Positions 21,594 to 33,901 of a DNA stretch of 64,000 nt are shown piece by piece. Numbering within the stretch: position 1 is the first letter of the stretch; each line of letters starts with the position of its first letter. Source of the DNA: Auricularia sp. M13 (lineage: Eukaryota; Basidiomycota; Agaricomycetes; Auriculariales; Auriculariaceae); the NCBI GenBank assembly GCA_037042915.1, contig CM073198.1:3224001-3288000 (forward strand), written 5' to 3'. Position numbers and translations under genes: made by a program. The notes below the pieces were generated by a model. The model was not told the DNA's origin, made no database searches, and was given only the letters and a program-made list of their open reading frames with translations.

Positions 21594-23819
21594 TTATATC
21601 CTGCTATTCTGTTTGTGCTCCCCTCTGGTGTATTTTTCTCGCTTTGCATCTTCGTGCTCTGTTTGTGCAAATAAGTATAGAAGCAAAATAGATGGTCGGG
21701 TTTGTTTTCTAGTGCCGCAAAATCGGTTACAACGAGAGGAATACGAGTCGTCTCGGGGCGTCTTCCTAAATTCAGCGTGAGCATAATTTCGCGAAATAAA
21801 TGACGCGTTCTCCACCTTGACGCAGACGATGTTGTCGTCGTCCAACATCAGAGCAGTGCAAGGTATGTGCACGGGAGAGACCATCCTTCGGAACGGCAGG
21901 CCGCTAACAATCGGTTCTGCGGCACCGTAAGAATGTGTCAATGGGACCAAAGGCATGCCGACGTACTTTTAAAGGCCTCTGAATGGTGCATGGTCGGGAC
22001 GGAGATGATGCGCACTTGCGCCTGCTTGTCATCCTCCCACTCCTCGTCATTAGCGTCCCCGTCCCCGTCAGCATCCGCATTCTCATCTTGCTCCTCCTCG
22101 ATGGTGATGACCTCAACCGTCTCTACCGGGTCCGATATTTTATTTTCGAGCTCGTGCTTGGCCTTCCTGAGCCCAAGCTGGTTGAAGTCGAACACGCACG
22201 CCTGGACGAGGTCGTCCCGGCCGGGCTGGATGCCGATGGCGACGATGTAGCGCATGCCGTGGACGTAGCACACCCACGTGGGCTCGAAGCGCGTCGGTAT
22301 GACGCGCGCGCGGTGCGCCCAGAGCTCCCACGGGATGTCGATGCTCAGGCCCTCGCGCTCGAGCGGCGTGCTGAAGTCGAGCAGCGTGCTCATGTGCACG
22401 AAGAAGTTCACGACCTCCTCGATGCCCATTGTCCGGCCGTGGCGGATCGTCAGCGTCGTCACCAGGATGCGGTCCTGCGGCGACGGGCCGAAGGGACGCT
22501 GCGGGGGCACCGGCGCGCCCGGCGCCGGGTCCGAGCGCGTCAGCAGGTACCCGATGCGGAACGCGTCGTGCAGCTCGGGCATGAGTAGCGTGCATGTGAG
22601 GACGGGCGGGGCGAGCGTGGTCGGGTCAAAACGGTAGACTTTGAGGCGCGGATTCGTGGGGAGCGGGAACAGCGCGTCTGGCGGGCTATTGTCCTCGCCG
22701 AAGCCCACCACAAAATGGCAATGCGAGATGAAGGAGAAGGTAAGTATCGCCAGGTCCGACAGCATCAACGTCTACGTGACATTCAGTACTTAGCAGTTCA
22801 TGGACATCTCAAAAACGAGATGCGCACCGTGACGAGTTTGCCCGTCTTCCAGTTGAAAAAGACGATCTCATTCAGTCTGTGCAGTGGTATGCGGTCGGCT
22901 GCGCGGGGCAGACGCAGTATCGCGACCAAGTCGCCCATGATTTGGAGATAGAACGACTCGTCCACGACGTCGCTGCTCTGTGCCTGCGCATCTTCGCGCA
23001 GATACTCGAATGCCGGTTTTGCGGCTAGCGGGTGCGCCTCGTTCGTCGTGAGGGTGCGAAGGTGGACGGTCAGCGGCCAGCTCTTCATGTCGAGCAGCAC
23101 CAGCAGGTTCTGCGGTGGGTCAAAGGAGAAGTCGCGCACGCCTCCGTCTACGTTGATGTTGGGGAACTCCCTGAAAGCAACGATCGGTATGCGGAAAAGT
23201 TGTGTGGCTACTTAGACGGACCATGAATGTGCGACCTCCAGGCCGAGGACCTTGGACGGGAGACGCGTGAAGTGAAAGCTGCGTCCGCGGGTGCCAACGT
23301 TGCCCTGCCCAAAGACGCCGCCGCATCTGCCACAATAGGTGGTCATCAGTACGCGATTCGGCAGAGGGGCCGCGATGAGGCGCGTACAAGTCCCAGATGT
23401 TACCTGAATCCCAGAATCTGCTTGTAATTGTTCAGTTAGAGCCACTGGGTCGCTCAAAGGCGCGGGGGGACTGACGGTGCGCGCGTCTCCAGCCTCCAGT
23501 CGAGCGTCTCCCAGCGCTTCTTGTAAATGCGGAGTGCCCTTAACCTGTCCTGCACCCCATCTGCGCGGCCCTGACCTTCTTCAAGACCGGCCGTCTCAAG
23601 TTCGATGTGGTACTGGAGCAGGGGTGAGTGGGCCACTGCTGCGTGCAGCAGCTTGCATGTCTGCGCATTGTGTCAGTGCTGCCGGGAAATGGCGAGTGGC
23701 AAAGGACGTGCCGCTGCGCAGGCGAATATGTCGGCGGGCGCGAGATGGACGAGGATGCGCTCGAAGAGCTCTGGCGGCAGGTCCAGCAGCGGCAGCGTTT
23801 TGTGTTCGTCAGAGCTCAT
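21594..23819 (-). CDS. F-box protein
   Basis: A candidate SCF ubiquitin ligase substrate adaptor of the kind greatly expanded in Agaricomycetes. ATG 23819 opens MSSDEHKTLPLLDLPPELFE followed by RILVHLAPADIF, a good F-box that would bind Skp1. The next exon has TCKLLHAAVAHSPLLQYHIE. Later exons show the pattern common in these proteins, with beta-strand pieces such as NLLVLLDMKSWPLTVHLRTL, DLVAILRLP, HCHFVVGFGEDNSPPDALF and TWVCYVHGMRYIVAIGIQPG, and an acidic loop (EEEQDENADADGDGDANDEE). A junction using GTACGT near 21967 joins EAFK to PIVSGLPFRRMVSPV in the last exon (21594 onwards). The exact F-box-to-TCKLL junction is not resolved. The substrate is unknown. It shares a 196-base bidirectional promoter with CRC1. 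Confidence 0.75.
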
Positions 23820-23856
23820 GCTGGTCGTGAATCAAGTGACATCACGGAGTTGTGGG

Positions 23857-23919
23857 CCGGAGTTGTGTTACTTGTGTACATTTTCCGGAGTAACAAAGTT
23901 GTTACTTTTGTACACTTTC
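23857..23919. repeat. Imperfect tandem repeat in the F-box/CRC1 bidirectional promoter
   Basis: Two diverged units, 23857-23884 and 23885-23919, each begin CCGGAGT and end with GTTACTT..GTACA..TTT. A further CGGAGTTGTG lies at 23845-23854, repeating 23858-23867. The block fills much of the short gap between two divergent start codons, so a regulatory role is plausible but unproven. Confidence 0.5.
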
Positions 23920-24015
23920 ACGTGCACATGCGGCGGGGATCCGGAGGCGTGCTCAAAGTCAGTCGGGGCGGTGAGACGTACCCAGTCCGTCGTCCCTTGA
24001 ACCCATACCTCCCCC

Positions 24016-25426
24016 ATGGTCCGTGCGCCAGAAGAGAGCGCTCGCTTGCTGGCTGACGGTATTGCACGCGCAGGCAGAACCAGAGGCCGCGCTGGAGTCG
24101 CGATCTGCGACCGCAGATCTTGCCAAGTCGTTCATCGCTGGCGGCTTCGGCGGTGTCGCGGCTGTCCTCGTCGGTGCGCTCGCTATCTCCGTCGTCCCCC
24201 CCAGCACGCGCACTGACGCTGGTCTGCCAGGCCATCCGTTCGATCTCACCAAGACGCGGCTGCAGACCGCCGCACCTGGCGCGTACAAGGGCGCCATAGA
24301 TGTCGTCAAGCAGGCGCTCGCCAGGGACGGCGTGACCGGGTACGGCGCTGCAGCCTTTGCCCTCCGTCCCGCATCGCGACTGAACGCGCGCGAACAGCCT
24401 GTACCGCGGAGTCGTGCCGCCCCTGCTCGGCGTCACGCCCATCTTCGCGATATCCTTCTGGGTGCGCGCCCAGCCCTCGCACGCGCGCTTATTGACGCGT
24501 CTTGCGCCCTCAGGGATACGACGTCGGCAAGAAGCTCGTCTTTGCCGCGACGCCGAACCGTAAATCCGACCAGTTGTCCACTGCTGAGCTCGCCGCGGCC
24601 GGCTTCTTCTCCGCGGTGCCTACGACGCTCGTCGCGGCTCCTGTAGAGCGTGCGAAAGTGCTCCTGCAGGCAAGTCTGGACTTTTCGCGCCCAGGACTGG
24701 ATAATCATGTGCTCTCCCGCAGGTGCAAGGCCAGGGCGGCGCAGAGCAAAAGTACAAGGGCGTGTTCGATGTCTTCAAGGTGCTCTACCGAGAAGGCGGC
24801 GTCCGGAGCATATTCCGCGGCAGCTTTGCCACGCTCATGCGCGACGGTCCTGGAAGCGCGGCGTGTGTTTTCCCGCTTGGAACAGAAATCATGCAGGCAC
24901 TCAATACACGGCCCTGTACAGATATTTCGCAGCGTACGAGGTGGCCAAGAAGGCGCTGACGCCCGCGGGCTCCTCCCCATCGCAGCTCAACCTTGGCGCG
25001 ATCATAGTCGCTGGCGGTACGGCAGGCGTCGCCATGTGGTCCATCGCGATCCCACCGGACGTGCGTGTTTACACCATACCCAACGGCTTTCACATGCTGA
25101 TTCAAAGGCACACAGGTCGTCAAGTCGCGACTGCAGTCCGCGCCGACGGGGACGTACTCCGGGTTCATGGACTGCGTGCGCAAGACCATTGCCGCAGACG
25201 GCGTCGGGGCGCTGTGGAAGGGATTCGGTCCCGCGATGGCCAGGGTAAGCCGCGCACGCGTTTCATCACGCGAACGCTGTAACACATCCGCGCATGCAGG
25301 CCTTCCCTGCGAATGCAGCGACCTTTGTGAGTGTTTCATCATCTCGCGACCCGATCACGGCGAGTCTGAGAGCGCGTTCAGCTGGGCGTGGAGGCGTCGC
25401 GGAAGCTGTTGGATTCTGTGTTCTGA
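24016..25426 (+). CDS. CRC1: Mitochondrial carnitine/acylcarnitine carrier
   Basis: A mitochondrial inner-membrane carrier (SLC25 family) matching Crc1/AcuH, which exchanges acylcarnitine for carnitine so that acetyl and fatty-acyl units enter the matrix. Three carrier repeats are visible after splicing. The first is HPFDLTKTRLQTAAPGAYKG with the PxD motif. The second is PVERAKVLLQVQGQGG, preceded by RGVVPPLLGVTPIFAISFWG, with the Crc1-like PVERAK. The third is IPPDVVKSRLQSAPTGTYSG. The N-terminal KSFIAGGFGGVAAVLVG is also diagnostic. No ATG lies in frame with MAEPEAALESRSATADLAKS unless the start codon alone (24016-24018) is exon 1, spliced over 24019-24073. The last exon reads LGVEASRKLLDSVF and ends at 25424-25426. 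There are about eight short introns. Confidence 0.9.
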
Positions 25427-25765
25427 TAGGGAGACTAGTGTATATGGCGAGCTACACGTTGCTGCAGAATTGCAATATTATTTGTCGTGTCGGAAGGGCT
25501 GCCGAGCGCAGAGCAGGGTGTGTGTGCCTCGAGGCGGGCGGCGATGATTGTGGAATGGGGCCGCCGACGTGCAGGATGATGGTACGGACGGTGCGCCGGG
25601 AGTCCGAGGGAGCACAGCGATCGCACCGGGCGGCCGGCATCCGTGCGCGCTGGGCGAGGGCGTCGGGGGGCTCCACGGGCCGGGCAGGGCGGGCACGGCT
25701 GGGTCCGGTTAAAGTGCCGACTGGAGTCCCTTCTTCGTTCCTGCCCGTGTCCCGACGAGAGTGAG
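25427..25765. other. Intergenic, 0.34 kb
   Basis: This is the CRC1 3' flank and the promoter and leader of the Zn2Cys6 gene. I see no separate feature. Confidence 0.4.
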
Positions 25766-28700
25766 ATGGACCATCCGATGCAGCTGGCGCACTCGCTCAG
25801 CCCGGCGGACCTCGCCCTCGGCGACGACAAGAAGGCGCTCGCCCAGCTCGGCCAGCCGCAGGGCACCAAGCCCGCAAAGCCGCTCAACCGCGTTCCCCGT
25901 AAGTCCTCTCCGGCGCGAGTGCTCATTCCATGTGCTCATCCACGCTTCAGGGGCCTGCGTAAGTCCCGCCGCCGCAGTCGGTCTTTGTGCTCACTGCCCG
26001 TCGCCGTCTCCCCCGCTGCTCGTTGCTCCTGCCCTCGCTCGATCAATGCGCTTATCCCGCCCGCATCCCCCGCCGTCCGCCCGCTGCAGAATGCCTGCCG
26101 CAAGCAGAAGATGCGGTGCGCATTGCCCGCCCGCCGCCGCGACGCCCGCGCGCGCTGACAAGCTCCCCCGCACACAGGTGCATAGATGCGGAAAACCCGC
26201 CGTGCAAGCGCTGTCGCACGGCCGGCATCGAGTGTCTGTTCGAAAAGCCGTCCAGGGAGGCGACGCTGACCGGCGAGGCCGGCCTAGAGTGCGTCGCAGC
26301 TGCCCCGCGCATACCGCATACTGGCTCTTGCTGACAGCGGGCGCCACGTATATTTTCCCACACACTCCAGACGCATCCGCAATCTCGAGTCGCAGGTCGC
26401 CGACATCCGCCATTCCCAGCACACCATCCAGAGCACGCTGGCCGACCTTGTGACGCAGCTGCGCGGGCCGCAGGCGTTCATCCCGCCTGGCTCGTTCTAC
26501 GCCGCCGCGAGTCCGTCCCCGGGCGGCGTGATGCCCATGGGCGTGAACGGCGGCGCGAACGTGCCCCAGATTGACCCCGCGCTGCAAGGCGCGGGTGGCA
26601 GCGGCGTTCTGCCGCCGCTCATGCGCGGGCCCGGCCAGGTACCGCAGCAGCAGCAACAGCAGCAGCAGCGCCAGTTCGCCGGACGCGACGACTTCGCGTC
26701 GCCCGTGTCGAACGGCGTCGTGTCGCACACGCAGCTTCCGCCCATCTCGACGCTGCACGACAGCATGCCGCCCCCGCCGCCCCGCACGACCGCAGGCCCA
26801 GGCCAGGCGGGCGTCCCAGGCGCAGGCGCGTCGCTCGTGGCCAACCGGCGCATCAAGCGCGCCCGCTCGTCTGCATTCACGAGCAACGAGGACAGCGAGG
26901 ACGAGGGCGACGGCAAGACGGGCATCCCTGCCTCGGGGCTCGTGGCCCCGTGGGAGGTTCTGCGCGGCCTTGCCGAAGCGGCCGCGGAGCGCGCTGCGAA
27001 GGTTAGTCTCTCTTTGTTGCTTTTTTTCTTCGCGCGTCCTTGGGACTAGACATCTGATCCTCACTTATTCGGATTGCTCAGGAGAATGGGGGCCCGGAGA
27101 TAAACAGCACGGAGCCGCCCAGCCGTCACAGCAGGTCGCCTGGTCCTATCAGCCCTGACAAAGCCGAGCGTCCCTCCAAGCGACGCAAGGTCGCACACGG
27201 CCCTCAGCGTCCACAACAGTGGCCGGATGGTATGTTTGCCATTTCCTTTTGCCTAATGTTGTCCAATAGGTGGCTGACCATCTTCGGCTTCTGTAGTCGT
27301 TACGAAACGTATCATCTCTGAACAAGAAGCCCGCGAGCTATTTAAGATGTATGTTCTCCTTCTGCCAGGGTCCCCGGCACCACGTGGCTTGCCATTTGCC
27401 GGCCTTCGCATGCTGACGGTGAAACTCGCAGTTTCTACGACGGCTGCTCGACCTTCTTGCCCGTCTTTGATGCCCGGGTCGACACCTACGAAGCGCTGCG
27501 GGAGCGGTCCCCCTTCGCGGTGGATTGCATCTGCATGGTCGCGGCGAAAGTTCGCGATGGTGGAGGTGCGGTTCATCCTGACCTTCCCGGCACCGCGGTT
27601 GACGGTAGAACTGCAGGCCCGCCCAGCGAGGTTTACAACAAGATCCTTGAAGAAGTGCACAATATGTGCAGCAAGACGCTGTTTGCGCCTGTGTCGCGCA
27701 CCGAAGCTGTCCAGGCCATGAGTGCGTTTCCGATGTTTATTCTTGATCTGAAATGCAATGTTGATTGCGTGTAGTCCTGGTTTCTGGATGGTCCGACAAT
27801 GGCTGGCTCACTGGCGGACATGCAGTCAGGATGGCTCTCGAGCTCGGCCTGCATAGGGCGTGGCCGAAGCTCCTTAAGCGTATGAAGATGGGCAGGTCGG
27901 CTGCGTCTCAAGAGGAGCGCGAGCTGGTGATATCCACTCGCACCTGGTTCTGTCTCTATCTCTTTGAGCATCAGTGCGTACCTCACGGTCCTACCAGAAT
28001 TACCGATTGTTGACGTTAGGCACCAGGATGTCATTCGGCACTGGACGCCCCGCCATTCTGCGCGAAGATGACGGGATTGTTGACTGCCGCTGCTTGCTGC
28101 AGCATCCGCTGTCCATCGAGGACGACATTCGTCTCGTCTCGACGGTCGAGCTCATGATGTACCGCGAGCGCGTGCACAACAGCCTCAATTTGCAGCCCGC
28201 GCTGACGGAGGAGACCTTCCGTGTGCTGCACGATGCCGAGGTTACCTTCCGCGCGTGGTTCGACACATGGGATGCGCAGATGGCGAAACAGTATACCGAT
28301 GTGACGTTCTACCGCCAGAGCCTGCAGATCCAGCAGTACTACGCGATGCTCTTCCACAACGCGACTGTGCTGCGCGGCATCAAAGGCCCCGAGGAGGTCG
28401 CGCGCATGCCGCCCGCTCAGCGCCAAATTGCGCTGCACTCGATGGACCTGGCGCAGAAGGGCATCCACATCTGCCTCCGGTGCCCCTCGTACCGCGAAGG
28501 ACTTAAATACGGTACGCGGCCCGATTTTCCTCAGACCTTCCTCGAGGATTGCCTTCCCCGCGATGCTAACGCGGTCCCTGATTGTTTAGCGGTCCATTAT
28601 ACGCACATGTCCGCCACGTTCGCGGCCTCGTTCCTGTTGCGCCTCGCGCGCCTTTTGTGAGTAGCTGCGTTCGTCTTTCGCCAATCATCAGCTCATAATT

Positions 28701-29307
28701 ACCTTGCAGCCCCGAGGAATGCGACCTCCAGAAGATCATGAACGATGTCGAGGAACTGGCCTCCATTTTGTCAAAAAGTGAGTGTCCTGGATCCCGGCGG
28801 CTCCGATCCGAAAGTGCTCTTCTGCACGCCGCGGCCCCGCTTTCCGTCCAGCGTACTTAATCTCGCTTCGCAGTCCCTGCGGGCCGGTATGCGCGGACCC
28901 TACGCATCATGCTCCACGCGCACCGGAAGCGCCGCACCGCGTCGCAGTCTCCGGAGCTGACGATGGACCGCAACCGCCCCGCCATCACGGTGCGCCCGCC
29001 GTCCAGCGATCCCACGCTGCAAGGCGTCGCGCCCGATAACGGCCAGCAAGCCGTACACACGCCCGACGGCAGCTTTGTGCCGCACCCGATGGCCGCGGGC
29101 GCGATGGCTCCCCCGCCAGGAGCGTTCCCCATCTCGGACGGGAACTTCGAATACTACATGCGCAGCTTCGGCGAGCCGCAAGACGTGCCGCTCTGGGCGT
29201 CCGAGCACAACCTTGGAGACGCAGCGCTCAACAACCACGGCCTCGAGGCGTACATCATGCCCGCGGAGCTCTTTGACCAGCGCACGGCCGTGCAGCAGAT
29301 CTGGTGA
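25766..29307 (+). CDS. Zn2Cys6 transcription factor with fungal-specific regulatory domain
   Basis: A binuclear zinc cluster activator or repressor. ATG 25766 gives MDHPMQLAHSLSPADLALGD. Three short exons then assemble RVPRGACNACRKQKMRC and CIDAENPPCKRCRTAGIECL, the six-Cys cluster, followed by a linker and a short coiled coil (RIRNLESQVADIRHSQHTIQ) for dimerisation. A Gln run (26645-26670) and a Pro-rich stretch sit before the middle domain. The fungal-specific factor domain spans about 27450-28760: FFYDGCSTFLPVFDARVDTY-like start, ALELGLHRAWPKLLKRMKMG, TRTWFCLYLFEHQMSFGTGR, LHSMDLAQKGIHICLRC and FAASFLLRLARLFPEEC. The stop follows LFDQRTAVQQIW at 29307. It resembles the PriB-like factors of mushrooms, an inference by eye. 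The target genes are unknown. Confidence 0.88.
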
Positions 29308-29556
29308 TGAAAATGTACGAACTGTGTTGATAACGACCACCCCGATCTTGTCCATATATGTAAGTATGTCTTGCTTTCATGCACTTTCTCGCTGCCTCTG
29401 CCTCTTGGGATTCTGAATTAGCACTGTCATGTCAAGTAAGGAAGCTGTCGTTGTACAATATTACAGTGTACACGGCGATAACGAAGCAGGAGCGAAAGCG
29501 TAAAGAATGTGGGGGGATTAGGGAAAGCAACCGGGATCCGAGCCTGAATTCTCCAA

Positions 29557-32500
29557 TTATGTGCTACCATCCTCTTCGCGGTCGATGTCGAATAAGCGAG
29601 TGAGTTGTGCGAGTCGCTGCTGAGCCATTGCGGCTTTGGTCCTCTCGCCAGTGTGCATCAGCGCCATGTTCGCCATATCCGTCTTCTTCTTCTGCATCTC
29701 CAATAGTCTGGCCTCTATCGTATTCTCTATAATCAGTTTGATGGTCTCCACTGGGCGAGTTTGCCCAAGCCGGTGCTGAATACAAGTCAGACACATTGAA
29801 TGGCAGAGGGGAGGAAGCGACTCACTATTCGATCGATGGCTTGATTTTCGACCGCAGGATTCCTAAAACAATCATGTGAGTACGGAGCGCAAGAAATCCG
29901 GCCATTCTGCTTACCAGTATGGATCCATGAGATAACAGCGCGTTGCGGCTGTCAGGTTGAGGCCGACACCTCCCGCGCGCAAGCTGACTAGCAGGACCTC
30001 GCACGCTGGGTTGTGCTTCAGCGCGTCAATCGCCTTCGTGCGATCATCGCGCTTCATGGTGCCATCGAGCCGCTCGAACTGTATGTTCGCGATTTCCAGT
30101 GCGTCCTCGATCTTGTCAAGCATACTCGTCCATTGCGAGCTAACAGCCCAAGTCAGCAAGACGTAGAACATCAGTGTGAGAGTGCGTACAATACGACTGT
30201 CTTGACGACGTTGTCGTCCGTGCGAACGCCCTTCGAGTCGACGACTTCGACATCTACCGACGATGCATCGTAGTTGGCAGAGTACGGGTTCGCCCGCGAG
30301 AAGTGCGTCAGGTCGCCCATTAGCGCGCGAATCTTCGTCGATGTCTGAAAGTCCTCGGGCGCGACGTTCAGCCTCTGTCGTTTCTCCTTCTTGAATGGCT
30401 TCTTTTTGACGCCGGGAGCTGCGACGGCCGCATCGGGGCTGACCTCGATGGCTTCCCCAGGTAATGTGAGCGGGCATTGGCACGTCGGACACGGGTACGC
30501 CGCAGGCATATAGCCTTCCGACGGGGGAGGAGGCGGCTCCGGCCACTCAAGGTACGACGCATTGCGAAAGCATGCAATGCAGAAGAGGTGTCGGCATTTG
30601 GTCATAATCGGTCGTGGTGCCGGCGGCTGCCCAGTTGCAGACGGACTGTTCGCGCGAGTACCGGGAGCGGACGACTTGGGCTTGCGGCCGCGCTTGTTCC
30701 CGCTAGGTGCAATGCACTGCGGGTCCGGCTCGGGCGCGTCGCGATCCCACGCGTCGAGAGGAGCCGCCATCTCGCCACCGCATTCGCAGCACTGGGCAGT
30801 GCCGCTCTCCCGAAGAAGACCAAACGCTACCGTCGCACTGCAGATGGATAGATTGGTGCTCATCGAATCGACTATGGAGTCGACGCCAGAGGCAGTATCG
30901 ATGAAGTCCTTGCCGTCAGCGGACACCGGGGTGACCTCAACGAGCTGCCAGTGATCGCATATCTGGCGCAGCCGCAACAATTTCTGCAGGATGCCGACGT
31001 AGTTCTTCATGACCTGGCCGGTGCGGGAGAGCGCGGCGAATTCGGCCTTACTCTCGTCGAAGTATTCGTTGTATATGGCCTGCTCCTTTTCGTCGAACTT
31101 GAGATATCGCACTTCGTCGCGGCGCGGTGGAAGCGTAAGGATCGGTTGTCCTTGCGAGTTCTTGCTCTCCTTCGTCCGACGCAGCGTTATGCAGCTCATG
31201 ATGGTCTGAAGGCGGTTGATGCCTTCCTGCTGTCCGAACTTGATTGGCGCGCCGATATTCTCCGTCCACGTCGCCTTGTCGTCGAAGGGGTATATACGCA
31301 TGAACTTGATCAGTGCGTAGAGATCATCGACCTTGTTTTGCACGGGCGTGCCGGTCAGGCATATTCGCCTGTCAGCCATCAAGTCGCACGAAGCACGACA
31401 GGCCACGGTATTGATCTCTTTGATAGAGCTGAGAAGCAGGCGCGGGTTAGACTTGCGAAAAAACTGAGGAAAATGGACTCACTGGGCCTCGTCCAGTACT
31501 ACGCGGAACCAATGTATCATCTGGAGAGGGCTCGTCGCCTCCTGACCAGCTGGAAGACGCGGTTTCCGTTTCTTCGCCTTCTTCTTCGATGTAGCAGTCT
31601 CGTCAAGGTCCAACGATCCGCCTGCACCGTCGCTTCCACCAGCGTCGTCGTCGTCCTGCGGCGCAATACTCCGCAGCTGCTTTGAGTACTCGCTCGCTAG
31701 CGTAGAATATGTCGTCAGAACGATGTCAAAATCGGCCAGGAAATAAGGGTCGGGCCGGCGCGCGTTGCCGTGGTAGACGTATAGTCGAATGGGTGTGCCA
31801 TCCCGTTTCGGAGCGGACGAGGAAGTAGATGGCAGCTCGTTCGGTTTCCCGCTCATACCCACCTCCTGGATGGCGGCCTGCAGCGATGCAGTGCTCAGCT
31901 CGCCCACAGCCGGAGTCTGACTGCCCGATGGGATAGCCGACGTTGGGGCATTACCAGCGGCGCCGCCAACGACGGTCACTTCGCCGCGCCAATGCTCGCG
32001 GAATTGCTCCTCCCAGTTAGATACCGTTGAAAGAGGGCACACGATTAGCGTCGCGCGAGAACGCGTCTTCAGACGGCAGGCGCGCGCGTAATCTTCCTCA
32101 GCACGCTTCTCCTGCGTCTTGTTCTGCTTGTTGCCCAGCAGCGGGATAGGGAAACCCGTCGCGGACGGATCGGGCATACCCCACACGGAGCCCGCGAAAT
32201 GCGCAGCATGGAGACCCGACCCTGGTACTGGATATGTCTGGGGCAGCACTGGCGGTGGCACGGGCTGGTTGCCGAACTCGTGCGCCTTCTGAATTGTCGA
32301 CCCAACGAGCGCGACGCAAGAAATCGTCTTTCCCAAGCCCATCTACGTGCCTGGTTAACCGTCGAATGTTTTGATAACAGAGGCAGATCAGACTTACGTC
32401 GTCTGCAAGTAGTGCAGATCTGCTTTCCTTCGGCGGTTCGAGCATATCGCCCTTCGTGACGATATTATGCCACGCTAGCCGGCCGAGTGCGTCGTGCCGA

Positions 32501-33558
32501 CTGGTAAATAACGACGAATGGGAGCCATCCGGACGCGTGATTTCGCGTTCGCGCTCAAGCAAGAAAGTCAGCGCCTTCTTCTGATGAGGGTACATCTTGG
32601 TCGCCACATCGGAGGCTGGACAGAAGCGGGCGCGTCAACGGAGACGATCGGGAATTTGTTTGTCAGGACGCACCAGGTTCTGTCTCTGGCAGATCGTCGT
32701 TAACGTCGTCGAGTTTTTTGAACAGGCCCTCGACGACCTGGGTTCGTTGCACCTCGCACGATTTCGCAGTCGCCGGCTGGGTGAAACGATTGAACGTGTT
32801 CCGCGGGACCATGTTACGGAAGCCACCAGGAGGAGGATTATGTGGGTTGTGGTACAGCATATCCTTCAGAAGGGCGCTGTTGTCCGGAGAAGGGTGGTCA
32901 AGCATGAGGTGCGACCGTTGCAAGAAACCGGCGACAACGTCTATGTTGCCCTTGGGCGTGAAGACGAGCAGCTCCAGCGGTAATATGGGAGGCATCTGTA
33001 CAGAACGCCGAGATCATTAGCGCCGTCCGCCATGCGGGCCCGAGAAGACGGGGTGGATGCATTATGCACGTACATTGACCAGCCGACGGATGCGGCCGTT
33101 GACTCGGAGCAAGGCCTTTGAGAGCATTGGGCAGAGCGTGGACGCAGCTCGTTGCTCGACGTGTGCAAAGACTTCGCCGCCAGAGACTGTGCCGTCCGGG
33201 AAGCGCATCTCAGGCGACGAAATCTCTATGGTATCCTGGGCGTTGGGTTTGTGTGACCTATTGCCCTCGACGCAGTGCACGCGCACAGGCGCCCATTCGT
33301 CAACCAGCGGGTGCGGCGGCGTGAAGCGGCGGTCGAATTTGAGATAGTCGACGGGGTAGAGCACCAGCGCGTTGGTGGTCAGTTGACCGATGCAGACGGG
33401 CGTGCCTGGCGAGAGTTCTGCAAATGACTGCCGTGGTGGCGGAGACGGTGTCCGACCAGTCAGGTCAATAACCTGCCTCGACGAGGAGGCCACGGGCTGG
33501 TGCTGGTGCTGCGTGTAGGACTGCTGCTGGGCCTGGTGCACGGGCTGTCGTTGCTGCG

Positions 33559-33592
<34 letters not shown>

Positions 33593-33901
33593 AAGCAGAT
33601 ACTGCTGCTGCGGGTGATAATAGTGCTGCTGCTGCTGCTGCTGTTGCTGTTGCTGCTGGCGCTGTTGCAGATAGAGCATGTGTTGTATGTGCTGATGCTG
33701 GTGGGCTTGCAGCTGGTGCAGCGGCGGCGGACCAAGCGGGCGGCTGGTGTATGCAGCCGGCGACTGGTACGCCGATTGCGGCTGCGACGGCTGCGACTGC
33801 AGCCCGTCCTGCAACCGGCACTTCTTGGCTGCGTGCGTGCAGCGCTGGTCATCGTCCTCGTCGTCGAGCGTGAGGTCAATGGACGTCTGGCTCGAGCTCA
33901 T
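29557..33901 (-). CDS. SNF2-family RING-domain translocase (Rad5/HLTF/Uls1-like)
   Basis: A large SWI2/SNF2 ATPase with a RING finger inserted between the two helicase lobes. That layout is shared by Rad5, HLTF and Uls1/Rrp2 proteins in DNA damage tolerance or SUMO-linked chromatin control. The likely start is ATG 33901 (MSSSQTSIDLTLDDEDDD), though another ATG lies at 33958. Two SUMO-interaction-like motifs (IDLTLDDED and VIDLTGRTPSPPP) flank Gln-rich tracts. A weak HIRAN-like region follows. Lobe 1 has Walker A MGLGKTISCVALVG (about 32340) and motif II VVLDEAQ (about 31480; DEAQ, not DEAH), then RRICLTGTPVQNKVDDLYAL. The RING has CCECGG, CRHLFCIACFRN and YPCPTCQCPL (30450-30790). Lobe 2 ends HRLGQTRPVETIKLIIENTI. 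The stop is at 29557. SNF2 and RING are certain; the subfamily is inferred. Confidence 0.9.
33560..33660. repeat. CTG/CAG trinucleotide tracts coding poly-Gln
   Basis: Two near-pure runs of CTG (about 33560-33592 and 33624-33657, with a few TTG and CGG interruptions) encode Gln stretches in the N-terminus of the minus-strand SNF2 protein. Such tracts are prone to length change. Confidence 0.9.

Noticed and set aside
21983-22588. 201-codon plus-strand frame opposite the F-box gene
   Set aside because: A shadow of GC-rich coding sequence on the minus strand, with no family similarity.
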